NCBI GenBank assembly: GCA_016707205.1 | Contig: JADJHZ010000024.1 | Location: 374,838-438,837, forward strand | DNA: 64,000 bases | Source of the DNA: Haliscomenobacter sp. | Lineage (GTDB): Bacteria; Bacteroidota; Bacteroidia; Chitinophagales; Saprospiraceae | Direction of reading: 5' to 3' | Shown: positions 1 to 9,051 of the stretch, one piece after another | How the letters are laid out: each line of letters begins with the position of its first letter | How positions within the stretch are numbered: the stretch's first letter is position 1 | The notes under the pieces: model-generated | Seen by the model: only the letters and a program-made list of their open reading frames with translations | The model's database searches: none | What the model was told of the DNA's origin: nothing | Translations under genes and position numbers: made by a program

Positions 1-521
1 TAAAGCAGGTAGGTCGACGCGCCGGCTGCCGGGTTCTGGGTAATGTGGTGGTCGCCCATCCCCGGTGCGCTGAACATCCCCTGCATCCCTTCGGGGAATA
101 CGCTCAGCGTGGCTACCGACGCTTCCTTACCCCGAATCACGCCCCGGTAAAAGGCGCTGGGGCCGCTTTCCGACCGGGCGTTTCCGGAACTGAGTTGCAC
201 CTGAAAATCAGCGGTGAGGATTTCTACCCGCTGCAATTCCAGTTCCACGGGTTCCTGACCCGAAGAAGGAATGGGAAGAAGAAGCGACTCGGGCTGCTCC
301 TCCAGCAGAAACTGCATCAACCGGGGGTCTGCTTCCAGAAGCTCGTACTGAGGCAGCCGGTCCAGCGCCGGCCTTTGCCTCGAAGCGGCCGCTTTTTTGA
401 AAACAAGGATTTCCTGGTAGGTTAAAGCGGAGGAAGGCTGGTTTTGGGGACGGTCCAATAGCACCTGCCCCCTCCCGGCCAGCGCCAGGCTGGCCAGAAT
501 GAGCACAACGAATTTTTTCAT
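1..521 (-). CDS. Secreted protein, N-terminal part; resembles reprolysin-like T9SS metalloproteases (partial)
   Basis: The gene starts at ATG 521 and runs off the left edge with 173 codons open and no stop. A short lipid-soluble signal peptide (MKKFVVLILASLALAG) opens it, so the product is exported. The region around residues 110-150 reads FYRGVIRG..ASVATLSVFPEGMQGMFS. This resembles the propeptide region of Bacteroidota secreted zinc metalloproteases of the reprolysin type, where a 'YRG..G...S..A.S.F' stretch precedes the catalytic domain. The HExxH catalytic part would lie outside the window, so the enzyme class is inference from the propeptide only. The upstream 900 bp (522-1442) shows no convincing gene. 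Confidence 0.55.
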   Translation of the reverse strand, partial: MKKFVVLILASLALAGRGQVLLDRPQNQPSSALTYQEILVFKKAAASRQRPALDRLPQYELLEADPRLMQFLLEEQPESLLLPIPSSGQEPVELELQRVEILTADFQVQLSSGNARSESGPSAFYRGVIRGKEASVATLSVFPEGMQGMFSAPGMGDHHITQNPAAGASTYLL

Positions 522-1442
522 GACGTGAATCGGTTTTGGTTATTACAAAGCCCCGGCAAACCGGGTTTTTTCAATTTCCTGCCTGTTGCTGCACTGGGGC
601 GGAATTGATCGTTCGCTGCCTATACGGCAGTAACTGGGGTTTAGGGAAAAGGAATCCAGCCCAGACTATACTGCCCGGGAACAGAAATTTTCCAACTTGA
701 ACCGTTTTAATATGATTTGCCGGACGGCTTCTTGTACACCAGAAACCAGGGGTTTCGGGCCCACGCCGCGAGAGAATACCTGACCTAAATTAGCCTGGGA
801 AAAACCAACCTGATTCGGTCCGTATCGATTCGCCTATTTAACTCCCCTTTGCGCGTCCTTATTTTTTGGAAAAATAAAAAAAGTATGTTAAATCTTTTAT
901 AGACAAGGGTTTAGAAAAACAAAAAACTCGAATTCATCCAGAAAAAGGCGCCCAAATCGCCGCAAGCGCGAAGATTCTTCGAGAAAGCGAATGCGGCGTG
1001 TTCAACAATAAAAAAGCGAAACCAACAGAAATTGTGGTTTCGCCCAAATAACCAAAAACAATTCACGCCCGATCAGGGATCAGGTGTGCGATTGCCACAA
1101 CAAGTCTTCCGGCAAGGGAAATCGATCCAAGGGAGAAAAACTCCCTACCGCGAGTCTGCTTTCAGAGAAAACGCTTCTCTAAATAGCCTGCACACAAGCC
1201 GGATGCTAGTTTTTGGGAAAATGAGCGATATGTCCTGAAGGGTAAGTAGCGGTAAAAATTCGGTATAAAGGTAAACCAAAGATACCTACTGCGCTTGAGA
1301 ACGGGAAAAACAATTTTTGCCCCTTCCGGAAAGCGGGCAAGATTCCCAACGGAATTTGTTGCCCTTATGGCCTCCACAAAATTGAGGTAGATCCGGCTTC
1401 CGAAGCGCGTTAATCCGAAGACCAGCACATTCCAGCTCCGAT
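522..1442. other. Long intergenic stretch without a supported gene
   Basis: This stretch lies between the divergent start of the secreted protein at 521 and the nfu 3' end. It is AT-rich around 840-910. Short open frames exist, but none has recognisable sequence, and the one on the minus strand (1162-1464) is partly made from a tandem-repeat array. I see no RNA gene in it. Confidence 0.5.
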
Positions 1443-1480
1443 ATCTCCAACGTCTAATCTCCAATGTCTAATGTCTAACC
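1443..1480. repeat. 7-8-bp tandem repeat array (GTCTAAT/TCTCCAA type)
   Basis: Degenerate tandem copies of a unit like TCTAATGTC / TCTCCAACG lie immediately behind the nfu stop. The reverse complement matches the TTAGACGT arrays at 6800 and 14372. Confidence 0.6.
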
Positions 1481-1482
1481 TC

Positions 1483-2097
1483 CTATCCCATTTCTGAGAC
1501 GACTTCCTGAACTTCCGGGACCATCCGGCGAAGCATGCCTTCGATGCCTGCTTTCAGCGTAATGGTGGAAGATGGGCATCCGCTGCAGGAGCCCTGCAGG
1601 ATCACGGTTACGGTTCCCTGGTTAAAGGATTTGAACTCGATATTGCCTCCGTCCATCTCCACCGCCGGCTTCACATAGGTATCGATCAGGTCTTTGATCT
1701 TCTGGACCAAAGCGGCGTCATCGGCAGAGTAAGCAGCGACAGCACCCCGCTCGGCTTCCAGAGCGGCCATGGCTTCCGAAAACCCCTCTGTGACGATCTC
1801 GCCGCCGTCTTCCACATACTGCTTGATGAATTCCTTCAGTTTTAGCATGAGATCGTCCCAGCTGTAATTGAACTCCTTGGTGATCGTCACGAAGTTATTG
1901 CAGATATATACGCCTTTCACATAAGGCAGGGCAAAAAGCGCAGCGGCCAGGGGAGACCACGTTTGGGCCAGCTCCTCTTCCCGAAAGTCCGCAGTTCCTT
2001 TATATAGCATCCGGTTGGTCACAAACTTCAACGATTCCGGGTTGGGTGTTTGTTCCGTGTACAGCAGCACAGGGCTCTTGGTCGTTGGATTACTCAT
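1483..2097 (-). CDS. nfu: NifU/Nfu-type iron-sulfur cluster scaffold protein
   Basis: This 204-residue cytosolic protein has the two-domain Nfu layout. An N-terminal Nfu_N domain (about residues 12-100, with the family signature YTEQTPNPESLKFV) is followed by a C-terminal NifU-like domain (about 128-204). The latter carries the cluster-binding CxxC pair, Cys171 and Cys174, in GSCSGCPSST. Nfu proteins assemble or carry [4Fe-4S] clusters and hand them to target enzymes. Length and both domains are complete. It lies 88 bp downstream of a ferredoxin-reductase-like gene on the same strand and has its own candidate -7 element at 2132-2139. A redox/Fe-S maturation link between the neighbours is plausible but inferred. 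Confidence 0.9.
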   Translation of the reverse strand: MSNPTTKSPVLLYTEQTPNPESLKFVTNRMLYKGTADFREEELAQTWSPLAAALFALPYVKGVYICNNFVTITKEFNYSWDDLMLKLKEFIKQYVEDGGEIVTEGFSEAMAALEAERGAVAAYSADDAALVQKIKDLIDTYVKPAVEMDGGNIEFKSFNQGTVTVILQGSCSGCPSSTITLKAGIEGMLRRMVPEVQEVVSEMG

Positions 2098-2131
2098 GGC
2101 ACAAAAACTTTTTCGGTTTTGTTATTTGGAT

Positions 2132-2139
2132 CAAATCTA
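2132..2139 (-). promoter_or_regulatory. Candidate Bacteroidota -7 element for nfu
   Basis: On the minus strand this reads TAGATTTG, an exact fit to TAnnTTTG, about 35 nt before the nfu ATG. No clear -33 TTTG at the usual spacing was seen, so confidence is limited. Confidence 0.4.
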
Positions 2140-2185
2140 CAAAAAGAACGCTTTTTTTGGAGATTGGTTGGAATGAGGATTTAAA

Positions 2186-2936
2186 TTATCCATATAACTC
2201 CGTCCGTATCTGAGATGGCGGATAGCCCAGATCCTCTGTAAGGTGCACCACGGCTTCGTCGACCATGGCCGACCAGCCGCAGAGGTAAAACAGCACATCT
2301 GGCCGTTTATCCGAATAGGCTTCCATATAAACAGGGTGCACGTATCCCTGGCGGGCATCGGGTAGGCCGCCCAGGAGGTTCGCAGGGTTTTCCCTCGACA
2401 ACGCCACGGAAGTAAGTAAACTTCGGCAAGGATTTCATCAGATCGAGAAATTCCGCTTTATACAAAATCGCTTCCTCAAAACGGGTCCCAAAGATCAGAT
2501 GCAACTTGCGGTGGGGAATATCCTTGTTTCGGATATCCAAAAGCATACTTCTAAAAGGCGCCACCCCCGTTCCCGTACAAATCATCACCACATCCCGGTC
2601 AAGCGTCTCCGGTAAAACAAACGCTCCCCCCGGACCTTTAAACCGGATGGCGGTCCCCACGCGCACCTCCTCAAACAAGTATTTCGTGGCCAAACCACCT
2701 TCCAACTGCACAATGCAAAGTTCAAACGCGTTGGTTCCTTCCGGAGCGCTGGCGATGGAGTAGCTTCTCCAGCGCTGGAGGCGTTTTTCGTGGATCGGGA
2801 GGTCCATGGTGATAAATTGCCCAGCCTGAAAATCAAAGCGGTCTGTTTCCGGGACTTCGATCCAAAAACTGCGGGTATTGGAATTCAATGGGTCAATCCG
2901 GGTTACCCGGCCTTCGTACCAGATGGTTGGCGGCAT
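2186..2936 (-). pseudogene. Ferredoxin/flavodoxin-NADP reductase-like FAD oxidoreductase, frameshifted
   Basis: Start chosen at ATG 2936 (MPPTIWYEGRVTRID), where homology begins; an upstream extension in the same frame is low-complexity intergenic sequence. The N-terminal FAD domain shows the RSYSIAS flavin motif, and the NAD(P) domain shows the GTGVAPFRSML pyrophosphate motif. Reading then leaves frame near 2398. The family C-terminus (GYVHPVYMEAYSDKRP...FYLCGW, ending ELYG) continues in a second frame to 2186. Joined, the two parts give a normal protein of about 250 residues. A one-base indel explains this, either an assembly error or a recent inactivation. The product would transfer electrons between NADPH and ferredoxin or flavodoxin. 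Confidence 0.75.
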
Positions 2937-3351
2937 AAAGGAATATTTTTTAACTGTTCGGCCTACGCAGGGGGTTTGTTCTTTTTTTGCTCGCCCAAAA
3001 AAAGAACCAAAAAAAGGGCGCTCCTTCGCCCTAACGCTCCGTGGAAAACGCCTTCGCTTTATGGGCTTCAACCGCTTTGAACGGCTACCCTTGCGTTTAT
3101 CCTGCATCCCAAGCGGTTGACCCCATAAGGCGATCCCGTTCTTCGAACGGGAACGGCGTTTCCCACGGGCTCCGGGCTGCGGAGGGCAATATACGGACAA
3201 GCCGTAGTTATGAAAAATACTACAAGATTAGCCTTCAAAGGGGGAGAACGCTTCGTCAGCCTTTGCGAGCCATGGGGTTAAGGAATACCACACACTGGAA
3301 AGGGTTTTGAGATAGCTTATAAAACACTCATCCCGGGGGATTGGTTGGGAC
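2937..3351. repeat. Intergenic region with an interspersed non-coding repeat
   Basis: No supported gene. The block at about 2995-3055 (Lys-codon-like A runs, then CGCTCCGTGGAAAACGCC) recurs in diverged form at about 20255-20300 (CGCTCCGTGGGAAACGCC). A second block near 3221-3240 (CTACAAGATTAGCCTT) recurs at 37385-37405 and in reverse near 37090. Open frames here are by-products of these repeats. Confidence 0.55.
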
Positions 3352-4281
3352 TTACTCCAGGATCATTTCGCTATAAGTCAGCACAACGGGAAACCCCTTT
3401 TGCCGGAAATATTCCCGGGTTTCTTCCTCCGGTTTTTCGCTGGAGGCCAGGAAAAAATCGCCGCCCCAGGCGCCTAGCGATTTCACGGCGCCCCAAAAAT
3501 CCGAAAAGAGCTGCTCCCCTAGCGTTGGCAATTGAAGCGCTTCCGAAATCAGGCATTCGTGGGCTTTCATGCAGGATTCAAATTCGGCAAGCGCTTTTGC
3601 CCCAGCCAGTTGCCAGGTCAGGGCGCTGATTTGACCGATCCGCTCCTCTTTTCCGGCGCCCAGGCGCCGGTAACGGGCAATGCCTTCTCTGCTGTTCTGC
3701 TTTTTTTCTTGATAAACAAAAAAAAGACGGTCTGAAAAAGAAGGCTGAAAAGGAACCTGAACCCAGGAAGGTTTGTTTTTCACCCGCTGGAACAGCACCG
3801 GACCGGAAGCCTGAGCGCAGGCGAGGTCGTAGCCCGAGCCCCCAAAGGTGTGGTCCAGCAAGGCAAACGGGTCGGCTCCTGCCCATTCGGCCATCATCGC
3901 CACCAGGGTGGAGCTGCTTCCCAAACCCCAGAAGCGGTCAAACTCAAGCTTGGTCCGAACTCCGGACACCCCCTCCCCGGCGTTCCAACCCGGGCAAAGA
4001 CCAAGCGCAGCGCGGCCTAATCGCTCCAGGGCTTCCCCGGTTTCCACGTCGGTTCCCGAGAGAAAGGTCCAGTCTGGCATCCGGAAATCCCCTTCAAACC
4101 AGGGGCTTCCATCTATGCCCAAACTGATCCAATGCAAGGGTTTGTTTACCGACGTACCGGCAATGACCTCCATCTGCTGGCCGAACCGCGTGGGCAAGGC
4201 CAGGCTCAACGCGCCATCCAGCACGAAGTACTCTCCGCTTAGCAAAAGCTTGCCGTTCGCGCGAAACGTTTTGGATTGCAT
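3352..4281 (-). CDS. GYDIA-type GHMP kinase (mevalonate-pathway kinase)
   Basis: This 309-residue cytosolic GHMP-superfamily kinase has an N-terminal substrate-entry motif NGKLLLSGEYFVLDGA. The glycine-rich ATP loop GLGSSSTL (about residue 122) is present, along with the SGYDLACAQ signature that names the Bacteroidota GYDIA group. It starts 3 bp after the HMG-CoA reductase stop, so the two genes are surely co-transcribed. The context indicates phosphorylation of mevalonate or phosphomevalonate on the way to isopentenyl diphosphate. Which of the two steps it performs cannot be decided from sequence alone. No mevalonate diphosphate decarboxylase gene is visible nearby. Confidence 0.85.
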   Translation of the reverse strand: MQSKTFRANGKLLLSGEYFVLDGALSLALPTRFGQQMEVIAGTSVNKPLHWISLGIDGSPWFEGDFRMPDWTFLSGTDVETGEALERLGRAALGLCPGWNAGEGVSGVRTKLEFDRFWGLGSSSTLVAMMAEWAGADPFALLDHTFGGSGYDLACAQASGPVLFQRVKNKPSWVQVPFQPSFSDRLFFVYQEKKQNSREGIARYRRLGAGKEERIGQISALTWQLAGAKALAEFESCMKAHECLISEALQLPTLGEQLFSDFWGAVKSLGAWGGDFFLASSEKPEEETREYFRQKGFPVVLTYSEMILE

Positions 4282-4284
4282 CCT

Positions 4285-5664
4285 TTATTCTATTATGCCG
4301 CCAATACGCTGAAGCTGAAGAAATTCGCGAACGCTGGAAAACGACACCACTTTATCCTTAAAAAAGGCCGAAGCCGCCTGAGCTTCCTGTTCCGTAGCGC
4401 CCAGGTGGTGCAAGATATTCAGGAGGTGCATTTTCATATGCCCTTTTTGTATCCCTGTCGTCACCAGGGAGCGCAGGGCGGCAAAATTCTGAGCCAGGCC
4501 GGTTGCGGCAATAATTTCCATTAATTTCGGGGCGGAAGGATTCCCCAGAATATCCAGGGTAAGCCGGGCGAGCGGGTGCAGTTTTGTCAGTCCTCCCACG
4601 GTGCCAAGGGCTAGCGGAAGATCCATCCAAAACCGAAAGATTCCATTTTCCACGGTACAATGACTCAAGCTTCGGTATGCGCCGTCTTTAGCGGCATACG
4701 CATGCCCGCAGGCCTCCACTGCCCGGAAGTCGTTGCCGCTGGCGAGCGCCACCGCATCCACCCCGTTAAATATCCCTTTGTTGTGGGTTGTGGCCCGGTA
4801 CGGATCGATTTCCGCTATGCGCACCGCTTTTCGAAATTTCTCCGCAAACGCAGGTCCGTCCATGTGCTCGCAAGCCCCCTCAAGGGCTTCTACCGGACAA
4901 GCTACTTCGACATGCACGATGCACTCCGGGGTAAAATTAGACAAGATCGCCATGATGAGGTCCACCTCCCGGTCCGTATCCTCAAAGGCGGGATGGATTT
5001 CCACAAACTCTGCCAGACTGCGCCCGAATTGTTCCAGCACCGAGTTGATGAAATTGGCGCCCATGGAGTCGCAGGTTTCAAAACGCACCAGAAGCTGATA
5101 GTAATCGGGTTCCAGATGGGTGAAGTCCAGCAAATCGATCCCAAGTACGCCTCCGCCGCGCTGCTCCATATTGGCCGTAATGGCGGCGGCTTCCATGCGT
5201 AATCTGGACCTCAGTTCCTCCTGTGCCTGAAACAACCGCTCCTTATTTCCTTTATAGGAAAAATGGACTTGCCCCAATTTAACGGTCGAACGGACCGTTG
5301 CCTGGAATCCGCCCCTGGCCGACCAGAATTTAGCGGCGCTGGAGGCTGCCGCCACGACCGAGCTTTCTTCGATCACCATAGGAACGGCATACCAGGCGTC
5401 ATTGATTAAAAAGTTGGGGGCGATGCCGTAGGGCATAGGAAAGTTGCACAGGGTATTCTCGCTTAACCCACTCAATATACGCTGAACGCCCGCATCCGGA
5501 TGAAGGAACGAAGCGATCAAATCCCCTTCGTAAGACCCCGGTTCCAGGAACCCCTGGGCGATCCATGCTACCTTCTCCTCCCGGGTCAGTTTGGAGAAAC
5601 CCTCCACCCGCTTTTCGCGATCGCCGGCAACCATGAGGTTGGCGCTGTTGTTCTGATCTGCCAT
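4285..5664 (-). CDS. mvaA: Hydroxymethylglutaryl-CoA reductase, class II (degradative-type)
   Basis: Converts HMG-CoA to mevalonate. Start taken at ATG 5664 (MADQNNSAN); an in-frame upstream ATG at 5736 would add 24 unconserved residues. About 459 residues. Landmarks in order: EGFSKLTREEKVAWI at the N-terminus, the SENTLCNFPMPYGIAPNF loop, the catalytic-glutamate segment EESSVVAAASSAA, the cofactor segment with THNKGIFNGVDAVALASGND, and the C-terminal catalytic His in KGHMKMHL. Class II enzymes of this length serve biosynthesis in many Bacteroidota, and the operon fni-mvaA-GHMP kinase supports a biosynthetic rather than degradative role. Confidence 0.92.
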   Translation of the reverse strand: MADQNNSANLMVAGDREKRVEGFSKLTREEKVAWIAQGFLEPGSYEGDLIASFLHPDAGVQRILSGLSENTLCNFPMPYGIAPNFLINDAWYAVPMVIEESSVVAAASSAAKFWSARGGFQATVRSTVKLGQVHFSYKGNKERLFQAQEELRSRLRMEAAAITANMEQRGGGVLGIDLLDFTHLEPDYYQLLVRFETCDSMGANFINSVLEQFGRSLAEFVEIHPAFEDTDREVDLIMAILSNFTPECIVHVEVACPVEALEGACEHMDGPAFAEKFRKAVRIAEIDPYRATTHNKGIFNGVDAVALASGNDFRAVEACGHAYAAKDGAYRSLSHCTVENGIFRFWMDLPLALGTVGGLTKLHPLARLTLDILGNPSAPKLMEIIAATGLAQNFAALRSLVTTGIQKGHMKMHLLNILHHLGATEQEAQAASAFFKDKVVSFSSVREFLQLQRIGGIIE

Positions 5665-5756
5665 ATAATGCCTGATTTGGCTGTATTTGGTTTGGATATA
5701 CGGACGCGAACAGGTTTGGGATTTTCCGAAACCCATTGGAGTCCAGTAGAAACGAA

Positions 5757-6797
5757 CTACCTGACTTTTAAAAACGCCCGAGCCAGTTCAAGGCCCCTCA
5801 CCTGGGAATCCACATAAGCCCGAAGTTCCTGATAATCGCCCCGGGCATGCTGTAAAAAGCCAGAGGCTTGCCCGTAAATAGCAGGCAAAGTTAGCTTACG
5901 GATGGCATAATACCCGTCCAGGAAATGTTTTATGCCTCCGGAAACAATAATCTGCCGGCACCGGAGCTGAGGACCGAGCTCAACGGCCAGGGCATTAACC
6001 CAATCGGCCATTTCGAACGCCGTGTGCCCCACCTGAGCCAGCCGTCCAAAAAGATCTGCTTTTTCCGGTGTGCCGCGCAACAATTCCAACCGGGCGAAAT
6101 TCGTCCCTCCCGCAGCCGCAAAATCCAGCGCGGCCAGGGGCAACTTAAGCAAAGCCCGGAGGCTTTCCGGCCCCATGCCTTGGCCAACCTCTTTTACGAT
6201 GACCGGATAGGATGCGTCCTCCAGCAGCGCTTCGATGGTCTCCAGGGGCGGACGCAAATAGCGATCACCTTCCGGCTGCAACCATTCCTGCAAAGGGTTT
6301 ACGTGGACGATCAGTCCATCGGCATCGAGCCTGGCTATCAGATCCGAAACCCGTTCCAACTCCCCGCAGGCGATCAACTCCTCCAACTGAGCAATCCCAA
6401 GATTTGCAAAGAAGGGCTGGGAAGCGCCGAGAAGCGGGCGCACCGCAAAATCGGCCAGGAACTCATTGCTGTAGAGCAGCTGCCTGCAAGACCCCAAGCC
6501 CATGCCCATCCCGAATTCGGCGCATGCGCGCGCCAGATTGTGGTTGATGGTGCGGGCGAGCCCTGTCCCCCCCGTCATGCTCGAGACCCACAACGGCGCC
6601 CGAAACTCCTTTCCGAGGAATTCAAAAGCGGGCCAGCTCCCCTTGACCGGGTGGCCTGAAAGCACGGGTTCATAATAAAACCGGCGGTCGAGGGCATTTT
6701 CGCCCACCTGAGAGGAAAATGCCAGCTCTATATGGTCTTGTTTTCGTTCTTCCGCCGTTGGGTCCTGCACTGGCCCGGGATTCTCGGGATGGTTCAT
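5757..6797 (-). CDS. fni: Isopentenyl-diphosphate delta-isomerase, type 2 (FMN-dependent)
   Basis: This 346-residue cytosolic flavoenzyme interconverts isopentenyl and dimethylallyl diphosphate. Type 2 features include the early VSSMTGGTG motif, GSCRQLL, the HVNPLQEWLQPEGD segment that binds substrate and metal, KEVGQGMG, and the FMN phosphate region VSGGIKHFLDGYYAIR. It is first in the minus-strand operon with mvaA and the GHMP kinase. Start at ATG 6797 gives MNHPENPGP and a hydrophilic N-terminal extension. A 60-bp array of TTAGACG-like repeats begins three bases upstream of the start codon, which is an unusual place for a 5' leader. Confidence 0.92.
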   Translation of the reverse strand: MNHPENPGPVQDPTAEERKQDHIELAFSSQVGENALDRRFYYEPVLSGHPVKGSWPAFEFLGKEFRAPLWVSSMTGGTGLARTINHNLARACAEFGMGMGLGSCRQLLYSNEFLADFAVRPLLGASQPFFANLGIAQLEELIACGELERVSDLIARLDADGLIVHVNPLQEWLQPEGDRYLRPPLETIEALLEDASYPVIVKEVGQGMGPESLRALLKLPLAALDFAAAGGTNFARLELLRGTPEKADLFGRLAQVGHTAFEMADWVNALAVELGPQLRCRQIIVSGGIKHFLDGYYAIRKLTLPAIYGQASGFLQHARGDYQELRAYVDSQVRGLELARAFLKVR

Positions 6798-6799
6798 GG

Positions 6800-6961
6800 T
6801 TAGATGTTAGACGTTAGACGTTAGACGTTAGAGATTAGATGTTGGACGTTAGATGTTGGAGCATCCGTCAGCCGGGTTGCCTGTTTTTAATGCCCGCTTT
6901 TATCCGGACATTAAACAAATTCTGGTTTTTGCCCACCGTCCACCGTCTAACGTCCACCGTC
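6800..6961. repeat. Heptamer arrays: TTAGACG (6800-6859) and inverted CCACCGTC/TAACGTC (6931-6961)
   Basis: The first part has about eight tandem copies of GTTAGAC/GTTGGAC. About 70 bp later comes a C-rich block whose reverse complement (GACGGTGGACG, GACGTTAGACG) matches the same family. The arrangement is therefore inverted and could pair in RNA. Confidence 0.7.
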
Positions 6962-7023
6962 TATAAAGGTATTTATTTACCGGGAGATATGAGGAAACAA
7001 CGTTGGGGGTTTAAGGTTCAAAA

Positions 7024-7173
7024 AGTTGCGAAGTTGCGAAGTTGCGAAGTTGCGAGGTTGCGGGGTTGCGAAGTTGCGGGGGAGGCGGAGCAGGACTAAG
7101 AAAGAGAATCCATAAACCTCCCTGCTCCCTGCTTCCTGCTTCCCTGCTCCCTGCTCCCTGCTCCCTGCTCCCT
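7024..7173. repeat. Octamer array GTTGCGAA (7024-7080) followed by CTCCCTG array (7118-7173)
   Basis: Two unrelated short-unit arrays stand back to back upstream of the ribosomal operon. One is roughly seven copies of GAAGTTGC/GAGGTTGC, the other roughly eight copies of CTCCCTG with a few T variants. Both families recur elsewhere in the window. No gene is supported between 6798 and 7338. Confidence 0.75.
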
Positions 7174-7251
7174 ATAAAAACCACCGATCCAAATTCGGGC
7201 TGTTTTTCAATCTATTACACTTTCAGAGATTGATATTTTTTTCGAAAAAAG

Positions 7252-7283
7252 TTTGCGAATTGAAAAAAAGGGGCCTACATTTG
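7252..7283 (+). promoter_or_regulatory. Promoter of the rplM-rpsI-rpsB-tsf cluster
   Basis: TTTG at 7252-7255, a 20-nt spacer and TACATTTG at 7276-7283 match the Bacteroidota housekeeping consensus TTTG/TAnnTTTG exactly. It lies about 55 nt ahead of the rplM start and within an A/T-rich stretch. Confidence 0.75.
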
Positions 7284-7338
7284 CACCGCTTTACAAGAAA
7301 CGATAACGAAAATCATTCACCATTAAATCGATATAGTT

Positions 7339-7782
7339 GTGGATACACGGAGCTATAAAACGATACACGCGAACAAACAAACCGTAGAGCGGAAGTGGTA
7401 CATCATTGATGCAGAGGGCGAAGTAGTTGGCCGGCTCTGTTCGAGGATTGCCACCGTGTTGCGCGGCAAGCACAAGCCTTCTTTTACCTCGCATTTCGAT
7501 GCCGGCGATTACGTCATCGTGATCAATGCCGACAAAGTGCGGTTCACGGGGCAAAAATTGTTCCAAAAGGAGTACCAGACCTATTCGGGCTATCCCGGAG
7601 GTCAGAAGCGGACCCTGGCCAAAGACATGCTCACCAACAAACCGATGGTGATCCTGGAGCGCGGAATAAAAGGCATGCTGCCTAAAAACCGCCTTGGCCG
7701 GGCCATGTTTAAAAAACTTTTCGTCTACGTCGGCCCCGAGCACCCGCATGAAGCGCAGAAGCCGGAACTATTTAACTTTTAA
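7339..7782 (+). CDS. rplM: 50S ribosomal protein L13
   Basis: This 147-residue protein of the large ribosomal subunit binds 23S rRNA early in assembly. It starts with GTG 7339 (MDTRSYKTIHANK), matching the usual Bacteroidota N-terminus MDT.SYKTI.AN. Family landmarks are WYIIDAEGEVVGRLCSRIA, GDYVIVINADKV.FTG, YPGG and the central ERGIKGMLPKNRLGR. First gene of the run L13-S9-S2-EF-Ts, behind a strong consensus promoter. Confidence 0.97.
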   Translation: MDTRSYKTIHANKQTVERKWYIIDAEGEVVGRLCSRIATVLRGKHKPSFTSHFDAGDYVIVINADKVRFTGQKLFQKEYQTYSGYPGGQKRTLAKDMLTNKPMVILERGIKGMLPKNRLGRAMFKKLFVYVGPEHPHEAQKPELFNF

Positions 7783-7832
7783 TTCATTTTCAACTTGTTC
7801 GAAAAAGACGGACGCAAAATATCTTTGGCAGG

Positions 7833-8222
7833 ATGATAGAAATGATCAATGCAACAGGTAGAAGGAAGTCCTCAGTGGCTCGCGTCTACCTAAAAAAAGG
7901 AGAAGGGAAGATCGAAGTGAATGGCAAGGATTATAAGGAGTATTTTCCTCAGATCCACGTTCAAATTTCGATTACCGCGCCTCTGGAAACCGTAGAAGTC
8001 GCCAACATTTACGACATTAAGGTCAATGTCATCGGAGGCGGTTTCAAGGGACAGGCAGAAGCCGTGCGGATGGGTATTTCCCGCGCGTTGGTAATGCTGA
8101 ACGAGGACTTCCGCAAGCCGCTCAAGTCGCGCAAATTCCTCACACGGGATGCCCGCGAAGTCGAGCGCAAAAAATACGGAAAACCAAAAGCAAGAAAGAG
8201 CTTCCAGTTCAGCAAGCGTTAA
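7833..8222 (+). CDS. rpsI: 30S ribosomal protein S9
   Basis: This 129-residue small-subunit protein has a C-terminal tail (RKSFQFSKR) that reaches the P-site region. N-terminal INATGRRKSSVARVYLKKGEG and the central GGGFKGQAEAVRMGISRAL are diagnostic. It begins 50 bp after rplM in the conserved L13-S9 pair. A TATCTTTG sequence at 7820-7827 resembles a -7 element but sits only 6 nt ahead of the start, so it is probably chance. Confidence 0.97.
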   Translation: MIEMINATGRRKSSVARVYLKKGEGKIEVNGKDYKEYFPQIHVQISITAPLETVEVANIYDIKVNVIGGGFKGQAEAVRMGISRALVMLNEDFRKPLKSRKFLTRDAREVERKKYGKPKARKSFQFSKR

Positions 8223-8264
8223 TGCTTCCTGTGTTTTTTTCTCCATCCTTTTAATTTGGAAAAA

Positions 8265-8987
8265 ATGAACAAACCTAGCTATAAAGAACTTCTCGATGCC
8301 GGGGTACACTTCGGCCACCTCAAGAAAAAGTGGAACCCCAAAATGTCTCCTTATATCTTCCAGGAGCACCGCGGTATCCATATCATCGACCTGAACCGCA
8401 CGTCCGAGTGCCTCGACCGCGCAGCCAACGCCATGCGCCAGCTTGCCAAATCCGGCAAAAAGATCATGTTCGTGGCCACGAAAAAACAGGCCCGCGACAT
8501 CGTATCCAATGCCGCCAGAAGCGTAAGCATGCCGTTCGTGACCGAGCGCTGGCTTGGCGGGATGATGACCAACTTCAACACCGTGCGCCGCTCGGTGAAA
8601 AAAATGCAGAATATCGAGCGCATGCTTGGCGACGGCTCGCTGACCAGCGTGACGAAAAAAGAACGCCTTACGCTGACCCGCGAGCACGAGAAGCTCGACA
8701 AGGTGCTGGGCGGGATCGCCAATCTCTCCCGGCTGCCAGCCGCGATCTTTATCGTGGATATTGAACACGAACACATCGCCGTTGCGGAAGCACACCGCCT
8801 TGGCATTCGCACCTTTGGCATCGTCGATACCAACGCCGACCCCAACCAGGTCGACTTCCCGATCCCAGCCAACGACGACGCGTCCAAGTCGATCCGCATC
8901 ATCACGGATTACATGGTGCAGGCCATCCTCGAAGGATTGGAAGAGCGCAAGCAAACCAAGCCCGAAAAAGAAGAAGGGGCTGCCTGA
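8265..8987 (+). CDS. rpsB: 30S ribosomal protein S2
   Basis: About 240 residues. ATG 8265 (MNKPSYKELLDAGVHFGH) is preferred over an in-frame TTG at 8256, because MNKPSYKELL is where the family begins. Landmarks are HLKKKWNPKMSPYIF, GIHIIDLNRT, the zinc-free central ERWLGGMMTNFNTVR and NDDASKSIRIITDYM near the end. S2 binds last on the 30S platform together with S1. It sits between rpsI and tsf, the usual rpsB-tsf order. Confidence 0.97.
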   Translation: MNKPSYKELLDAGVHFGHLKKKWNPKMSPYIFQEHRGIHIIDLNRTSECLDRAANAMRQLAKSGKKIMFVATKKQARDIVSNAARSVSMPFVTERWLGGMMTNFNTVRRSVKKMQNIERMLGDGSLTSVTKKERLTLTREHEKLDKVLGGIANLSRLPAAIFIVDIEHEHIAVAEAHRLGIRTFGIVDTNADPNQVDFPIPANDDASKSIRIITDYMVQAILEGLEERKQTKPEKEEGAA

Positions 8988-9051
8988 TCCGGCAGTTTCT
9001 CCCCCGGCAATGTTGTTTGTTCATTGGTCACAATAAAAAATATCCCAACAA

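Noticed and set aside
1162..1464. Open frame of 100 codons on the minus strand behind nfu
   Set aside because: Its N-terminus (Arg/Trp-rich) is translated from the TCTAATGTC tandem array and nothing in it resembles a protein family.
7820..7827. TATCTTTG as a promoter for rpsI
   Set aside because: It would place the transcript start at or after the start codon, and rpsI follows rplM by 50 bp in a conserved operon.
7890..8954. Long minus-strand open frame of 354 codons opposite rpsI and rpsB
   Set aside because: It is the antisense shadow of two certain ribosomal protein genes with strong codon bias; the same holds for the frame at 9028-10023 opposite tsf.
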